Positions 28,901 to 38,248 of a stretch of DNA of 64,000 bases are shown here, piece after piece. The position numbers and the translations under genes were made by a program. The number at the start of each line of letters is the position of its first letter. Positions within the stretch are counted from its first letter, which is position 1. The notes below the pieces were generated by a model. That model was not told the DNA's origin. It did no database searches and saw only the letters and a list, made by a program, of their open reading frames with translations. Source of the DNA: JAWKTV01 sp041398905 (GTDB lineage Bacteria; Planctomycetota; Planctomycetia; Planctomycetales; Planctomycetaceae); contig JAWKTV010000009.1 of assembly GCA_041398905.1 (NCBI GenBank), positions 192,638-256,637 on the forward strand, given 5' to 3'.

Positions 28901-29104
28901 CCAAACTGGGGCGATGTCGCCGCAGCGAGGCCAATCGGGGAATCGTTGAATCGACGAGAGCGTCGTCAACTCGGCGACCTCTCGACGCGACCGAGATCCC
29001 ACTCCGATGTTTCCATGCGGCACAGCCGCTCCCGATTGTTCTGCAATCGTGGCCAGCCACTCAATCAGGGGCAGAACCAGTCAAGAGCAGCGGGCTTTCG
29101 CTGG

Positions 29105-30544
29105 TTAGTGAGCCGGCGGGGCCTCGTTTTGGAAGGCTCTGGCGCGGAACAGGAAGTCAATGATGTTGCCTTCGTGGGGCTGCATCCAGTGGAGTTGGTT
29201 CGTCTTGATGGGGCCGATGTTCAGGCGGTCGATGTTGGTGGCGTCGACCAGTTGCTGGCTCCACGCGGCATCGTTGGTGATGGCGGTGCAGACGAGTGTG
29301 GGGCCGATCTTCCTCAGCATCTCCTTTTGCGGGCACTCGACGACGGAGGCGAACGGGAACATGTATTCCGTGTTCGCCAGGCTGGCGTCGGGTGAGGTGC
29401 AGTGGATGATGGTGGGGCGGAGGAAATCGTGGCGATCGTGGTGTTCCCAGCGGTCGCCGCCGCGGTACTTGGCGGTCACCTCGGTGTTGCCCGGCTCCTT
29501 CACCTTGTCCTCGATCTGCTTGTGCATCGCCTCGGCGGCGCCGGGGATGGTGAAGGCGGCGAGGCCCGCGGAGGGGTCGTTCATCGGCTTCGGGGCGATG
29601 GGGCCGAGCTTCTGAGCGAGGGCGTCGGCGATCTCGCGGGTGTGCCGCGATGCCCAGACGCCGCTGGCGGAGATGCAGCTTCGTCCGCTGTTGAGGTAGA
29701 TCGAGTCGGCCATCAGGTCGAGGTACTGCTCCCAGTCGTCAACGACGTCGTCGCCAAGGAGGATTTTCGAGAAGCCGGGGCCGTGGGCCTGCACGCGGGG
29801 GTCGCCGTGGTACTTGGCGACGGTTGCGGCACCGCCAAAAATCATCGACCGGTTGCAGGTCTCCAGCACGGCAGGCCCGCAATCGCTGCCGCCAAGGTAG
29901 ATCGAGATGACCTCTTTGGGGATGCCCGCCTGCGCGAATGCTTCGAAGATGCGGTACGGGGTCCACGGTTCCGACGAACCGGGCTTGAGCACAAGGCCGA
30001 TCTGCAAGGGGATGATCGGCATCCACAGGGTATGCACGCCCGGCGAGTTCGAGGGGAGCACCAGTCCGACGACGCTGGTCGTCGCCTGATAGCTGAGCAT
30101 GACGTTGTTGCCCGGCTCCTTGCCGAAGCCTTTGCTGAAGATGTCGAACGGCAACCGGCGTGTCAGGGCTTCGAGCGTCTCGCGCATGTGCTTGAGCACG
30201 TAGGCGTTCTTCCGCATGTTTCCGGCGCACATGTGTTCCGGCAGCCCAGTGGTGGCGGACTGGATGCGGCAGAACTCTTCGGGTGTCTGCGTGCCGTTAC
30301 CGAGAGGCAGGGTCGCTTCCATGTACAGTTCGGCCGCCTTGGCGGCCCGCTGGCAGAGGTCTTCAATGGAGAACTGTCGCAGGATGTCGCGAGCCTTGCC
30401 GGCCTTCCGCATATCCATCTTGATGAGGCCGCCGTTGGCCTGGTGCATCGAAGCCAGTTGCTCGCCGGTCTCGAAATGCACGACCGGTTGCTGCTCCATT
30501 GACTCGTATGGCTGGCCCCAGCGGATGACAGGAATCTCAAGCAT
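29105..30544 (-). CDS. Aldehyde dehydrogenase family protein
   Basis: 479 residues from ATG 30544. NAD(P)-dependent aldehyde oxidation is the family role. Seen: VVGLVLPSNSPGVHTLWMPIIPLQIGLVLKPGSSEPWTPYRI (cofactor-binding fold), MIFGGAATVAKYHG where others have FTGS, and the probable nucleophile Cys in YLNSGRSCISASGVW. FPFASVVECP near the end matches the family PFASVVEV motif. The first 60 residues are atypical. Not part of a microcompartment locus here. Substrate unknown. Confidence 0.88.
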   Translation of the reverse strand: MLEIPVIRWGQPYESMEQQPVVHFETGEQLASMHQANGGLIKMDMRKAGKARDILRQFSIEDLCQRAAKAAELYMEATLPLGNGTQTPEEFCRIQSATTGLPEHMCAGNMRKNAYVLKHMRETLEALTRRLPFDIFSKGFGKEPGNNVMLSYQATTSVVGLVLPSNSPGVHTLWMPIIPLQIGLVLKPGSSEPWTPYRIFEAFAQAGIPKEVISIYLGGSDCGPAVLETCNRSMIFGGAATVAKYHGDPRVQAHGPGFSKILLGDDVVDDWEQYLDLMADSIYLNSGRSCISASGVWASRHTREIADALAQKLGPIAPKPMNDPSAGLAAFTIPGAAEAMHKQIEDKVKEPGNTEVTAKYRGGDRWEHHDRHDFLRPTIIHCTSPDASLANTEYMFPFASVVECPQKEMLRKIGPTLVCTAITNDAAWSQQLVDATNIDRLNIGPIKTNQLHWMQPHEGNIIDFLFRARAFQNEAPPAH

Positions 30545-30610
30545 GGCGATGTGACGTCTTGATAGGGAGCGAAAGCGGATGAGCGGGACTTTGAGCGGCG
30601 CGGAAGTTGC

Positions 30611-30660
30611 GCGGGTGGTCGCCGGGAGCTACTGTCCGCGAAGCGGACAGCGACGATGGG
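30611..30660. repeat. Hairpin repeat unit A
   Basis: GCGGGTGGTCGCCGGGAGCT leads into CTGTCCGC (30632-30639), loop GAA, GCGGACAG (30643-30650), a perfect 8-bp stem, then CGACGATGGG. Matches unit B at 30790-30838. Confidence 0.75.
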
Positions 30661-30789
30661 CAAACGAGTTCACATTGTCGACGGACAGGATAGTCCGACG
30701 GGGGCCGATGGGACAGTGTGCCGTCGACCTGGTTTTGACGATGCGGAACGGTTTGGAGAGCGACCGCGGAGGAGAGGGAGGTGCGTATG

Positions 30790-30838
30790 CGGGTGGTTGC
30801 CGGGAGCCGCTGTCCGCGGCGCGGACAGCGACCTTGGG
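30790..30838. repeat. Hairpin repeat unit B
   Basis: CGGGTGGTTGCCGGGAGCCG leads into CTGTCCGC (30810-30817), loop GGC, GCGGACAG (30821-30828), then CGACCTTGGG. Same orientation as unit A with about 178 bp spacing; the stem is identical, the loop differs. Confidence 0.75.
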
Positions 30839-30938
30839 CGATTCGATGACGCGAACGCAGCGATGGGGGCGACAACGTCCCCCATCGCCGAGTGGAAATA
30901 CCGGAGCTTGCCCGCACTGCGGCGACTGGGCAGGTTGT

Positions 30939-32410
30939 TTAGCCGAGGTCCGGCACTTCGTAGCCGGCCCGGTATTCGCGCTTCAGGAACTGACCGCCGA
31001 TGTCGGCGTAGTCGCCGGTGAACCGTTCCGTCTCGGGGTCGTGCTTCAGGATCGGGCTCTTGCGGAGTTCCCCTTCCGAGACACCAAACGGATCGAGCTG
31101 CGCGTGCATCTCGTCCACCAGCGGTCCCCACTGGGCGATGTCCTGCAGCTCGTTGCGGGCGCTGTCGCGGGAGTAGGCCCCCGCCGCGCGGTAGGCCACG
31201 TTCGCCAGATTGCACCAGCCAGTGGAAGCGTGCCCAACTTCGACTTCGGCATTCTGGATCGAACGGTCGCGTGTACGACAGGCTTCGAGGAAGTTCGCCT
31301 TGTGCAGGTTGTCCATCGAGCCCCCTTGAAGGCGCGGATTTCCTTGCCGTCTCGGTCGTACGCCTTCGCCTGGCCGCGTGACCCGAGGAGGTATCCGCCT
31401 TCGCAGGCGACGATGTAGCCGCTGCCCGGCCCGTTGACCGGTCGACCAGCCTTGGCGTACCAGCCCCCTTTGCCGCCGGGCGAGGAGGAGAGATTGCTGA
31501 GGGCGATGAAGCAGGGGAACGTGCCGGTGTCGAAATAGACGTAGTGAACGTTGGGAGACTCGCCAGCGTCGTTCCAGCCGACACGACCGCCGACGGCGTA
31601 GAACGACTGCGGGGTCGAGACAGTGTCCTGGTAGGCGACGTTGCGAACGTCATCGAGGACATGGACTCCCCAGTTGCCCATTTCGCCGCTGCCGGTGTTC
31701 CAGTCCCAATGCCAATCGTAGTGGAGCTGGTTGCGGTAGATGGGCAGGTCCTGTGCGGGGCCCAGCCAAAGGTCGTAGTTGACGCCTTCGGGGATCGCGA
31801 GCGGTGTCGCCCGCTTGCCGATGCTGCCGCGGGTACCCAGCCGGTTGGCCTGCGCGTACTGAATGGGGCCGAGTGCCTTGTCCTCGTGCAGGAACTTCTT
31901 CAATTCCGCCTGCATCGGGTCGGATCGCTGCTGCGTGCCGAGCTGTACAATCTTGTCGTATTTGCGGGAAGCGTTGACGACCTGTCGACCTTCCCATTGG
32001 GAGTGCGACAGCGGCTTCTCGACGTAGACGTCCTTGCCGGCCTGCATCGCCCAGATGGAAGCGAGGCAGTGCCAATGGTTGCAGGTCGAGACGACCACGA
32101 CATCGACGGCTGAGTCGTCCAGCAACTCGCGGAGGTCGCTGTAGTGCTGCTTCGCATCGACCTTCTTGGCGAGAGCGGCGGCGCGACCCTGGTCCGGATC
32201 AGCGACCGCAACGATGCGGGCACCCGGCTGACTCTTGAAGCCGCCGGAGAGCTCGCCTCCCCGTCCCCCGCAGCCAATGATGCCGATGCCAATCTCGTCA
32301 TTCGCGAGGGGGAACGCCGGAGAAGTCGACCCCAATGCGGCCAGTCCCGCGCCGGCGGCGAGCGAAGTACGAACGAACGAGCGACGGGAGAACTGCTGAT
32401 TGTGCGGCAT
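30939..32410 (-). CDS. Gfo/Idh/MocA family oxidoreductase, Tat-exported (frameshifted)
   Basis: About 490 residues from ATG 32410. The leader SRRSFVRTSLAAGAGLAALG has the twin-arginine motif. NAD(P)-binding IGIIGCGGRGGELSGGF, then DVYVEKPLSHSQWEGRQ with the EKP motif, and TPLAIPEGVNYDLWLGPA, YDWHWDWNTGSGEMGNWGVHVLDD typical of the planctomycete secreted branch. The frame is lost near 31320 (EIRAFKG) and recovered as MDNLHKANFLEACRTRD.. ending YEVPDLG at 30939. A 1-bp indel is likely. Probably acts on sugars or cyclitols outside the cytoplasm; substrate unknown. Confidence 0.87.
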
Positions 32411-32866
32411 ATCGGAGTCCCAAAAGAGGTTTCGTATCGAAGGTGATTGTGGCGTGTAGGGCGACTGCTTCGCAACAATGAATTTGCTGAAGGCGGCGAT
32501 GTTTCTGAAACTTGTCGACTTCGCCGCGCTGCACTCCCTGCAGGCGTGACGAATTGCCAGTCGAAGTGACGAGTCCGGCAAGCTGGTCAAGTTCGTACCG
32601 CTTTGCGGGACGGAGAAGTTCGTCTTCCGATGGCGATTGCAGGTTGGGACACCCCGGCAGTCGGCAGGCAAACTCCTCCGATTTCTTGACCACCACCCCG
32701 CTGCGGGTAAACTTGAGTGCGACCGAGAGACTGCCAGCCATTGAGCGTTTGCTGAACCTGGAGCGAATGGTTCGGCTTGATGGCCTGCGCCTGTTGCGGG
32801 GGTGTCGCCGTTTGTCGGGGCTTGGTGCCTTCCGGCAACATTGTCCAGCGGATTCTGGAGAACGCG
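32411..32866. other. Divergent intergenic region Gfo/dnaG
   Basis: 456 bp. A reverse-strand frame (start about 32741: MAGSLSVALKFTRSGVVVKK..) looks slightly protein-like for about 60 residues but matches nothing I know and runs into the Gfo leader, so it is not called. Contains the dnaG promoter region. Confidence 0.3.
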
Positions 32867-34804
32867 GTGGCTGACCTTTCTAACGACTTCCGCGAGACCG
32901 TGCGGACGCGGACCGATCTCGTCTCGCTCATCGGCGAGTCAGTCGCTCTGAAGCCGGTGCGAGGAGGTCGTGAGTTCGTCGCCCTCTGTCCGTTCCACGA
33001 CGACCACAATCCGTCGATGCACGTCTACCCGGACCGGCAGACCTTTCGCTGCTGGGTCTGCGACACCGGCGGTGACTGCTTCACGTTCGTGATGGAGGAG
33101 GCGAAGATCGGCTTTCGGGACGCGCTCGAACTGCTCGCGAAACGAGCTGGTTTGGAGATGCCCAAAGAGGTCGGCAAACTCCCCGCCAAGGGGGAATCGG
33201 CCGACGATCGTGCCCAGCTGATGGAAGCGCTGCTGTGGGCGCAGCACGAGTTCCATCAGGCATTGCTCAAGTCTCCCGCAGGCCAGCGGGCGCGGGACTA
33301 TCTCGCCCAGCGGGGTCTGACGGCCGAGACGATCGAGCGGTTCAAGCTCGGCTATCACCCGGACGACTGGCAGTGGCTGCTCGGCCGTGCCCGCGGCAAG
33401 TTCACTCCGCAGCAGTTGGAGGCGGCCCGACTCGCTGGCCGGCGCGACGGGGATGGCGGCTACTTCGACAACTTCACCGGTCGCCTGCTGTTCCCAATCT
33501 GGAACGAGCGTGGCCAGCCCGTCAGCTTCGGCGGCCGCATTCTGCCGGGCGACGACGACAGCCACGGCAAGTACTGGAACGGTCCGGAGAGCAGCGTCTT
33601 CCACAAGAGCCGCCTCGTCTACGCCCTGCACACCGCTCGCGATGGCATCCGGGACGCGAAGAGCGTGATCGTCACCGAAGGCTACACCGACTGCATCGCC
33701 CTGCATCAGGCGGGCATCCGCAATGCGGTCGCGACGCTCGGCACGGCTTTGACGGAGCAGCATGTCACCCTGCTGAAGCGATTTGTCCGCCAGGTGGTGT
33801 TGGTGTACGACGGCGACGAAGCCGGCCAGAACGCCGCCGAGCGAGCGGTCGAGAAGTTTCTCGCGCAGGATGTCGATCTGCGGATCCTCAGCCTGCCCGG
33901 CAAGCTCGACCCGGCCGAGTTCATCACTACCCACGGTGTCGAGGCGTTCCAGCAACTCTCCGCGAATGCCGCTGAGGCGTGGGAGTACAAGTACCGGGCG
34001 ACCGCCCAGCGGTTCGGGGTCAACACTCTCGATGGTCGGCAAAGAGCACTCGACGAGATGCTCGCGTTGCTCGCCGTGGTGCCGCGGATGTCGGGCCATG
34101 TGCGGGAGGCGATGCTGCTGGGGAATCTGTCGCAGCGGTTGCAAGTGCCCGAGCAGCAGGTTCGCGAGCGATATCGCGCGGTCCGCGGCGAAGCGGCCCG
34201 CGGCAAGACCTTTGTTCATCGCGGGCACGACAACGCTTCAAGTCCATCCCGCGACCCGCATGTCGAGATCGCTCGGCTCTACACCTCCCGGGCGACCACG
34301 TCCGATCGCGGCGAACTTCCAATTCTCGAAGCGGTCGTATTGAAGCCTGAGCTATTGTCATACTTACAAGGTGATCCGCCGCTCGAAGCCTTCCAAAACC
34401 GGGCTTTACGCCGAATCGCTCAGATTGGAATCGAAGTTGCTGCGAGAGGATCAGAGCGGGCGACGCACATCGACGACGCCAACTTGACCTTCAACCACTG
34501 GCTCGATGCCATCGAGCACCCGGACCTGAAACGACTGTTCGTACAGATCGACGAACAGGCCCGGCTGAAGAACGTGAACGTGCACCTTCAAGACCCGAAG
34601 GCTGACGATGGCTGTCCTCTTTACCTCCGGCGGCTCCTCGAGAACCTCCACATGCGCCGGGAAGAGCAGTCTCAACAAGAAGTCGCAGCCAGTTTGGCGG
34701 CGACTCGCGATGGACCGCAGGGCCTGGACGCAGCGACCGTAGAGGCGTTGCGACAAGCCGCTGAGTTTCAACAGAGACGCGCCACGAGAAAGGCTCCCGT
34801 ATAG
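32867..34804 (+). CDS. dnaG: DNA primase
   Basis: About 645 residues from GTG 32867, preferred over earlier in-frame TTG/ATG codons because the family begins with a short leader before FRETVRTRTDLVSLIGESV and CTGGAG lies upstream. Zinc-binding domain CPFHDDHNPSMHV..FRCWVC, then the RNA polymerase domain with LLFPIWNERGQPVSFGGRIL and the TOPRIM motifs VTEGYTDCIALHQAG and VLVYDGDEAGQNAAERA. The last 150 residues are the helicase-interacting region. Makes RNA primers at the replication fork. rpoD follows 81 bp downstream, the dnaG-rpoD arrangement of the macromolecular synthesis operon, without rpsU in front. Confidence 0.95.
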   Translation: MADLSNDFRETVRTRTDLVSLIGESVALKPVRGGREFVALCPFHDDHNPSMHVYPDRQTFRCWVCDTGGDCFTFVMEEAKIGFRDALELLAKRAGLEMPKEVGKLPAKGESADDRAQLMEALLWAQHEFHQALLKSPAGQRARDYLAQRGLTAETIERFKLGYHPDDWQWLLGRARGKFTPQQLEAARLAGRRDGDGGYFDNFTGRLLFPIWNERGQPVSFGGRILPGDDDSHGKYWNGPESSVFHKSRLVYALHTARDGIRDAKSVIVTEGYTDCIALHQAGIRNAVATLGTALTEQHVTLLKRFVRQVVLVYDGDEAGQNAAERAVEKFLAQDVDLRILSLPGKLDPAEFITTHGVEAFQQLSANAAEAWEYKYRATAQRFGVNTLDGRQRALDEMLALLAVVPRMSGHVREAMLLGNLSQRLQVPEQQVRERYRAVRGEAARGKTFVHRGHDNASSPSRDPHVEIARLYTSRATTSDRGELPILEAVVLKPELLSYLQGDPPLEAFQNRALRRIAQIGIEVAARGSERATHIDDANLTFNHWLDAIEHPDLKRLFVQIDEQARLKNVNVHLQDPKADDGCPLYLRRLLENLHMRREEQSQQEVAASLAATRDGPQGLDAATVEALRQAAEFQQRRATRKAPV

Positions 34805-34885
34805 ATCACCCCGCGTCACGACGCCCCCCACCGCCGTGACGACATCGATGCGGACGCCTGACACACCCCCGGAGGAGAGACTGCC

Positions 34886-36622
34886 GTGCACCAGTTTGAT
34901 GACCGTTTGAAAAACTTGATCGACCTTGGCCTCCAGCAGGGCTACCTGACCTTCACCCAGGTCAACGAGTACTTGCCCGACGAAGCGGTCAATCCCGAGA
35001 AACTCGACAACCTGCTCGAATCGCTCGAGTCGCTGGGCCTCGAAATCGTGGACGAGAAGAAGGTCACCCCGGTCGCCAAGCCGGTCGCCGCGGCCGACAA
35101 ACAGGGGACGGCGAAGCCAGCGGCCGCGCCCAAGCACGGATCGGCGAAGGTGCCCGCGTCGGCGAAGTCGAACAGCAAGGCGAAGGCTGGCCACGCTCCC
35201 AGGCCGAAGGTCTCGGGAGACTCGGACCGTCGCACCGACGACCCGATCCGCATCTATCTCACGCAGATGGGAGCCATCCCGCTCCTCACCCGCGATCAGG
35301 AAGTTTCGCTCGCCAAGACGATCGAAATCACTCGGAAGCGGTTCCGCCGGCACCTGCTCGAGTCGGACTACGCGCTGCGGGCGGCGATCGATGTACTTGA
35401 TCAGGTTCACAACGGCGAACTCCCGTTCGACCGCATGATCAAGGTCTCGATGACCGAAGGTCTGCAGAAGGAGCAGATTCTCGGCCGCATGCCGTTCAAC
35501 CTGGCGACGCTCCGCCGGCTGCAGGAGCAGAACGTTGCGGACTTCCAGGCATGGCGCGACGAGAGCCTGCCGAAGGCGGACCGCGCCGCGGCGCTCGAAC
35601 AGTTCCAGCAGCGACGCCGCAAAATGGCGATTCTGGTCGAAGAGATGGGACTGCGGACCTTCCGTCTGCAAATCACCATGAAGAAGCTGAAGCAGATTTC
35701 CCACCGGATGCTGCAGCTCGAACGGCAGATCAAACGACTGTCCGCGCACCGCTCGGCGAAGGACGAACGCGCCAACCTGCAGCAGGAGTTGCTCGATCTC
35801 GAATCGATGACGCTCGAAACCGCCGAGTCGCTCTCTGTCCGCATCCGCGAGATTGATGAGCGGTACGCCGGCTACGATCAGTCGATGCGCGACCTGGCCG
35901 CCGCGAACCTGCGGCTGGTGGTGTCGATCGCGAAGAAGTACCGCAATCGCGGGCTGTCGTTCCTCGACCTCATTCAGGAGGGGAACACCGGCCTGATGCG
36001 TGCCGTCGACAAGTACGAGTACCGACGTGGTTACAAGTTCTCGACTTACGCGACGTGGTGGATTCGCCAGGCGATTACCCGCGCCATCGCCGACCAGTCC
36101 CGCACGATCCGCATCCCGGTCCACATGATCGAGATGATGACGAAGCTGAGGAAGGTATCGAAGCAACTCGTGCAGGAACTCGGTCGCGAGCCGGATGTGC
36201 ACGAACTCGCCGAGGCCGCTGGCGTGCCGCTGGCGGACGCCGAGCGTGTCCTTCGGATCGGCAAGCAACCGGTGAGCCTCGACCGGGCCGTCGGCGACGG
36301 CGAAGACACGATGTTCGGCGAACTCGTGGAAGATCGCACCGCCGACAGCCCAGCCACCGCGGCCGCTGACGAGATGCTCAAGGACAAGATCGATGTCGTG
36401 CTCAAGACCCTCACCTACCGCGAACGCGAGATCATCAAGCTCCGTTACGGTCTGGGTGACGGGTACACCTACACGCTCGAAGAAGTCGGCCGCATCTTCA
36501 AGGTGACCCGCGAACGTGTCCGGCAGATCGAAGCCAAAGCAGTTCGCAAGCTGCAGCACCCGGTACGCAGCAAGCAGCTCAAAGGCTTCCTCGACCGGAT
36601 CGCCGCCGGTGCCAACTTCTAA
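34886..36622 (+). CDS. rpoD: RNA polymerase primary sigma factor (sigma-70)
   Basis: 578 residues from GTG 34886 behind a strong GGAGGAGAG. Region 1.1 fills residues 1-65 (LIDLGLQQGYLTFTQVNEYLP). A Lys/Ala/Pro linker leads to region 1.2 (DDPIRIYLTQMGAIPLLTRDQE). A long non-conserved helical insert follows, then region 2 (LRLVVSIAKKYRNRGLSF, LDLIQEGNTGLMRAVDKYEY, FSTYATWWIRQAITRAIADQ), region 3, and region 4 with YTLEEVGRIFKVTRERVRQIEAKA. These place it as the housekeeping sigma factor. Probably co-transcribed with dnaG. Confidence 0.96.
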   Translation: MHQFDDRLKNLIDLGLQQGYLTFTQVNEYLPDEAVNPEKLDNLLESLESLGLEIVDEKKVTPVAKPVAAADKQGTAKPAAAPKHGSAKVPASAKSNSKAKAGHAPRPKVSGDSDRRTDDPIRIYLTQMGAIPLLTRDQEVSLAKTIEITRKRFRRHLLESDYALRAAIDVLDQVHNGELPFDRMIKVSMTEGLQKEQILGRMPFNLATLRRLQEQNVADFQAWRDESLPKADRAAALEQFQQRRRKMAILVEEMGLRTFRLQITMKKLKQISHRMLQLERQIKRLSAHRSAKDERANLQQELLDLESMTLETAESLSVRIREIDERYAGYDQSMRDLAAANLRLVVSIAKKYRNRGLSFLDLIQEGNTGLMRAVDKYEYRRGYKFSTYATWWIRQAITRAIADQSRTIRIPVHMIEMMTKLRKVSKQLVQELGREPDVHELAEAAGVPLADAERVLRIGKQPVSLDRAVGDGEDTMFGELVEDRTADSPATAAADEMLKDKIDVVLKTLTYREREIIKLRYGLGDGYTYTLEEVGRIFKVTRERVRQIEAKAVRKLQHPVRSKQLKGFLDRIAAGANF

Positions 36623-36894
36623 GCGTCCGACCACCGCGTTCACGCCAGCTACGACAACGCCGCTTCACGTCGTCCCCAGCGCACGAGGGCGGCGTGGAGC
36701 GGCGGCGTGTACGGGTGTTGCACTGGGGCGGATTGCTTGAATGCCGTGTGAAGGCGGCTTGGTCGGGCGGCTGAATTCGGTCCGTCGTCTGCCCGGCGAT
36801 GAGCGCTCCGGAGGCGTTGGGATTTCGTTCGTCGTCGTCCGCCTGCTATCCTGTGGGCGTGGCCTGCAACCTGTCCCCCGGTACCATTGCGGCG

Positions 36895-38214
36895 ATGCTG
36901 ATGGCGTGGCGGATGATCATCGGACTGCTCCTGCTCGTCGCCGGTCGTGTCGCGCTCGCCGACACGTCGGCTGAGTGGCGCGTGCTGTTGCGGCAGCTCT
37001 CCGCCGCCGACCAGGCTACCGCCACACAGGCGGAACGACAGATCGCCGCGACCTGCTCGCCGGACGCCATCAATCGAGTTGTCGACCTCGCCAGACAGGG
37101 TGAGGCGGAGGCGGCTTCGCGTGCAGTGCGAATTCTCTCCGGCTGGGTGCGGACCTCCGAGTTGCCACTGGCGGACGCCGCGGAACAGGGGCTGGAGTCG
37201 CTGAGTCAGAACGCATCACCGGCCGTCGCCGGCGCGGCCGAACAACAGTTGGTCCTCCTCCGTGACCTCCGCGAGCAACGGGCGATCGCCGTGTTGCGAA
37301 AGCTGGGGGCCAAGGTCGACATCGGTCCCGACATGGGCGCGCTCGCCGCGCGGCTCGAAGTCGAGCACGGGGGCAGCCGTGTCACACAGTGGCAGATTCA
37401 ATCCCTCGCCGAACAGGTCGCCGCGCTCGCTCCGGTGATTCTCGCGCAGGAACTCGCAGGGACTCCCCATCCCGAGGACGCGGCGGAGCCGCCAAAGGAC
37501 AATGGGGCCGGCCCGCTCCCGCCGACCGGTACCGACGCCGCCGCGACGGAAGTGATCCCGGATGACGCCGAACCCGAATCCACCCTCGATGACGAACTGG
37601 GACTCGACGATCCGCAAGCGTCTCCCCCGCCGGTCGTCGAGATCACGGCTGCGGATGTCCCCTACGGCGTCACCAACGTGTTTCTGACGAGCCGCTGGCG
37701 CGGGACCAACGACGACCTGTGGCATTTGCGGCGGCTGCGGCACTCGCCCAAGCCGTGGGAGCTGTACCTCGTCGAAGGCACGCCGGCGGATAAGCTGGCG
37801 GTCCTCGAAGTCACCGCGGACCTCGACAACGTGCGGCTGCAGGAACGCGGCCCCAGCCTGGGGGTCAGCGGCAAGCATGGCCCCTGGGACGATCACTGCG
37901 TGATCCAGAACGTCCTCCCCGGCGGAGCGGCGGACCGCGCTGGAATCCAGGAGGGCGACATCGTGCTCAGCATCGGCCAACGCCGCATCAGCGACTTCTC
38001 GCAACTCATCTCCGCCGTCGGAGAGTTGAGCGAAGGTGAGAAGGTCGATGTCGCGATCATTCGTCGCGGCACCCCGCTGCAATTGCAAGTCGAAATGGTC
38101 GCATGGGATGATGTCGACACCGCCACCGCGTTGTGGGAGAAGCCAATCCCGGAATCCGCAATGATGGGCGGCGTGCCCATGTTCATGATGCCGGCGATCC
38201 CCCGCGGCAAATGA
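36895..38214 (+). CDS. Exported PDZ-domain protein
   Basis: About 439 residues starting at ATG 36895 (MLMAWRMIIGLLLLVAGRVA, a signal peptide). Residues 25-170 are helical and resemble HEAT-like repeats (LLRQLSAADQATATQAERQIAA, VVDLARQGEAEAASRAVRILSGW). An acidic Pro-rich linker comes next, then a beta region, and a PDZ domain near the end (LGVSGKHGPWDDHCVIQNVLPGGAADRAGIQEGDIVLSIGQRRI). First of three consecutive forward genes with PDZ or protease folds, 34 bp before the next. No protease residues. Probably a periplasmic adaptor. Confidence 0.8.
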   Translation: MLMAWRMIIGLLLLVAGRVALADTSAEWRVLLRQLSAADQATATQAERQIAATCSPDAINRVVDLARQGEAEAASRAVRILSGWVRTSELPLADAAEQGLESLSQNASPAVAGAAEQQLVLLRDLREQRAIAVLRKLGAKVDIGPDMGALAARLEVEHGGSRVTQWQIQSLAEQVAALAPVILAQELAGTPHPEDAAEPPKDNGAGPLPPTGTDAAATEVIPDDAEPESTLDDELGLDDPQASPPPVVEITAADVPYGVTNVFLTSRWRGTNDDLWHLRRLRHSPKPWELYLVEGTPADKLAVLEVTADLDNVRLQERGPSLGVSGKHGPWDDHCVIQNVLPGGAADRAGIQEGDIVLSIGQRRISDFSQLISAVGELSEGEKVDVAIIRRGTPLQLQVEMVAWDDVDTATALWEKPIPESAMMGGVPMFMMPAIPRGK

Positions 38215-38248
38215 CTTCCCCCGGCCTCGCTGGAGAACGGCGTTGAGG

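Larger units (their letters stand above)
30545..30938. other. Intergenic region with two hairpin repeats
   Basis: 394 bp between two reverse-strand genes. No gene. It contains the duplicated hairpin units listed separately. Confidence 0.5.

Noticed and set aside
30611..30838. CRISPR-like array from the two repeat units
   Set aside because: Only two units, spacing of about 128 bp between them, no cas genes; a hairpin repeat explains it better.
32411..32741. Possible small reverse gene upstream of Gfo/Idh
   Set aside because: About 60 residues look protein-like but no conserved motif, no ribosome site, and the frame runs into the upstream region of the next gene.
32939..34228. Reverse-strand 429-residue frame inside dnaG
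   Set aside because: Low-complexity Arg/Leu/His composition, no motif; forward strand is DNA primase.
34451..36643. 730-residue open frame on the reverse strand over dnaG end and rpoD
   Set aside because: Antisense shadow in high-GC DNA; the forward strand encodes a complete sigma factor with all conserved regions.
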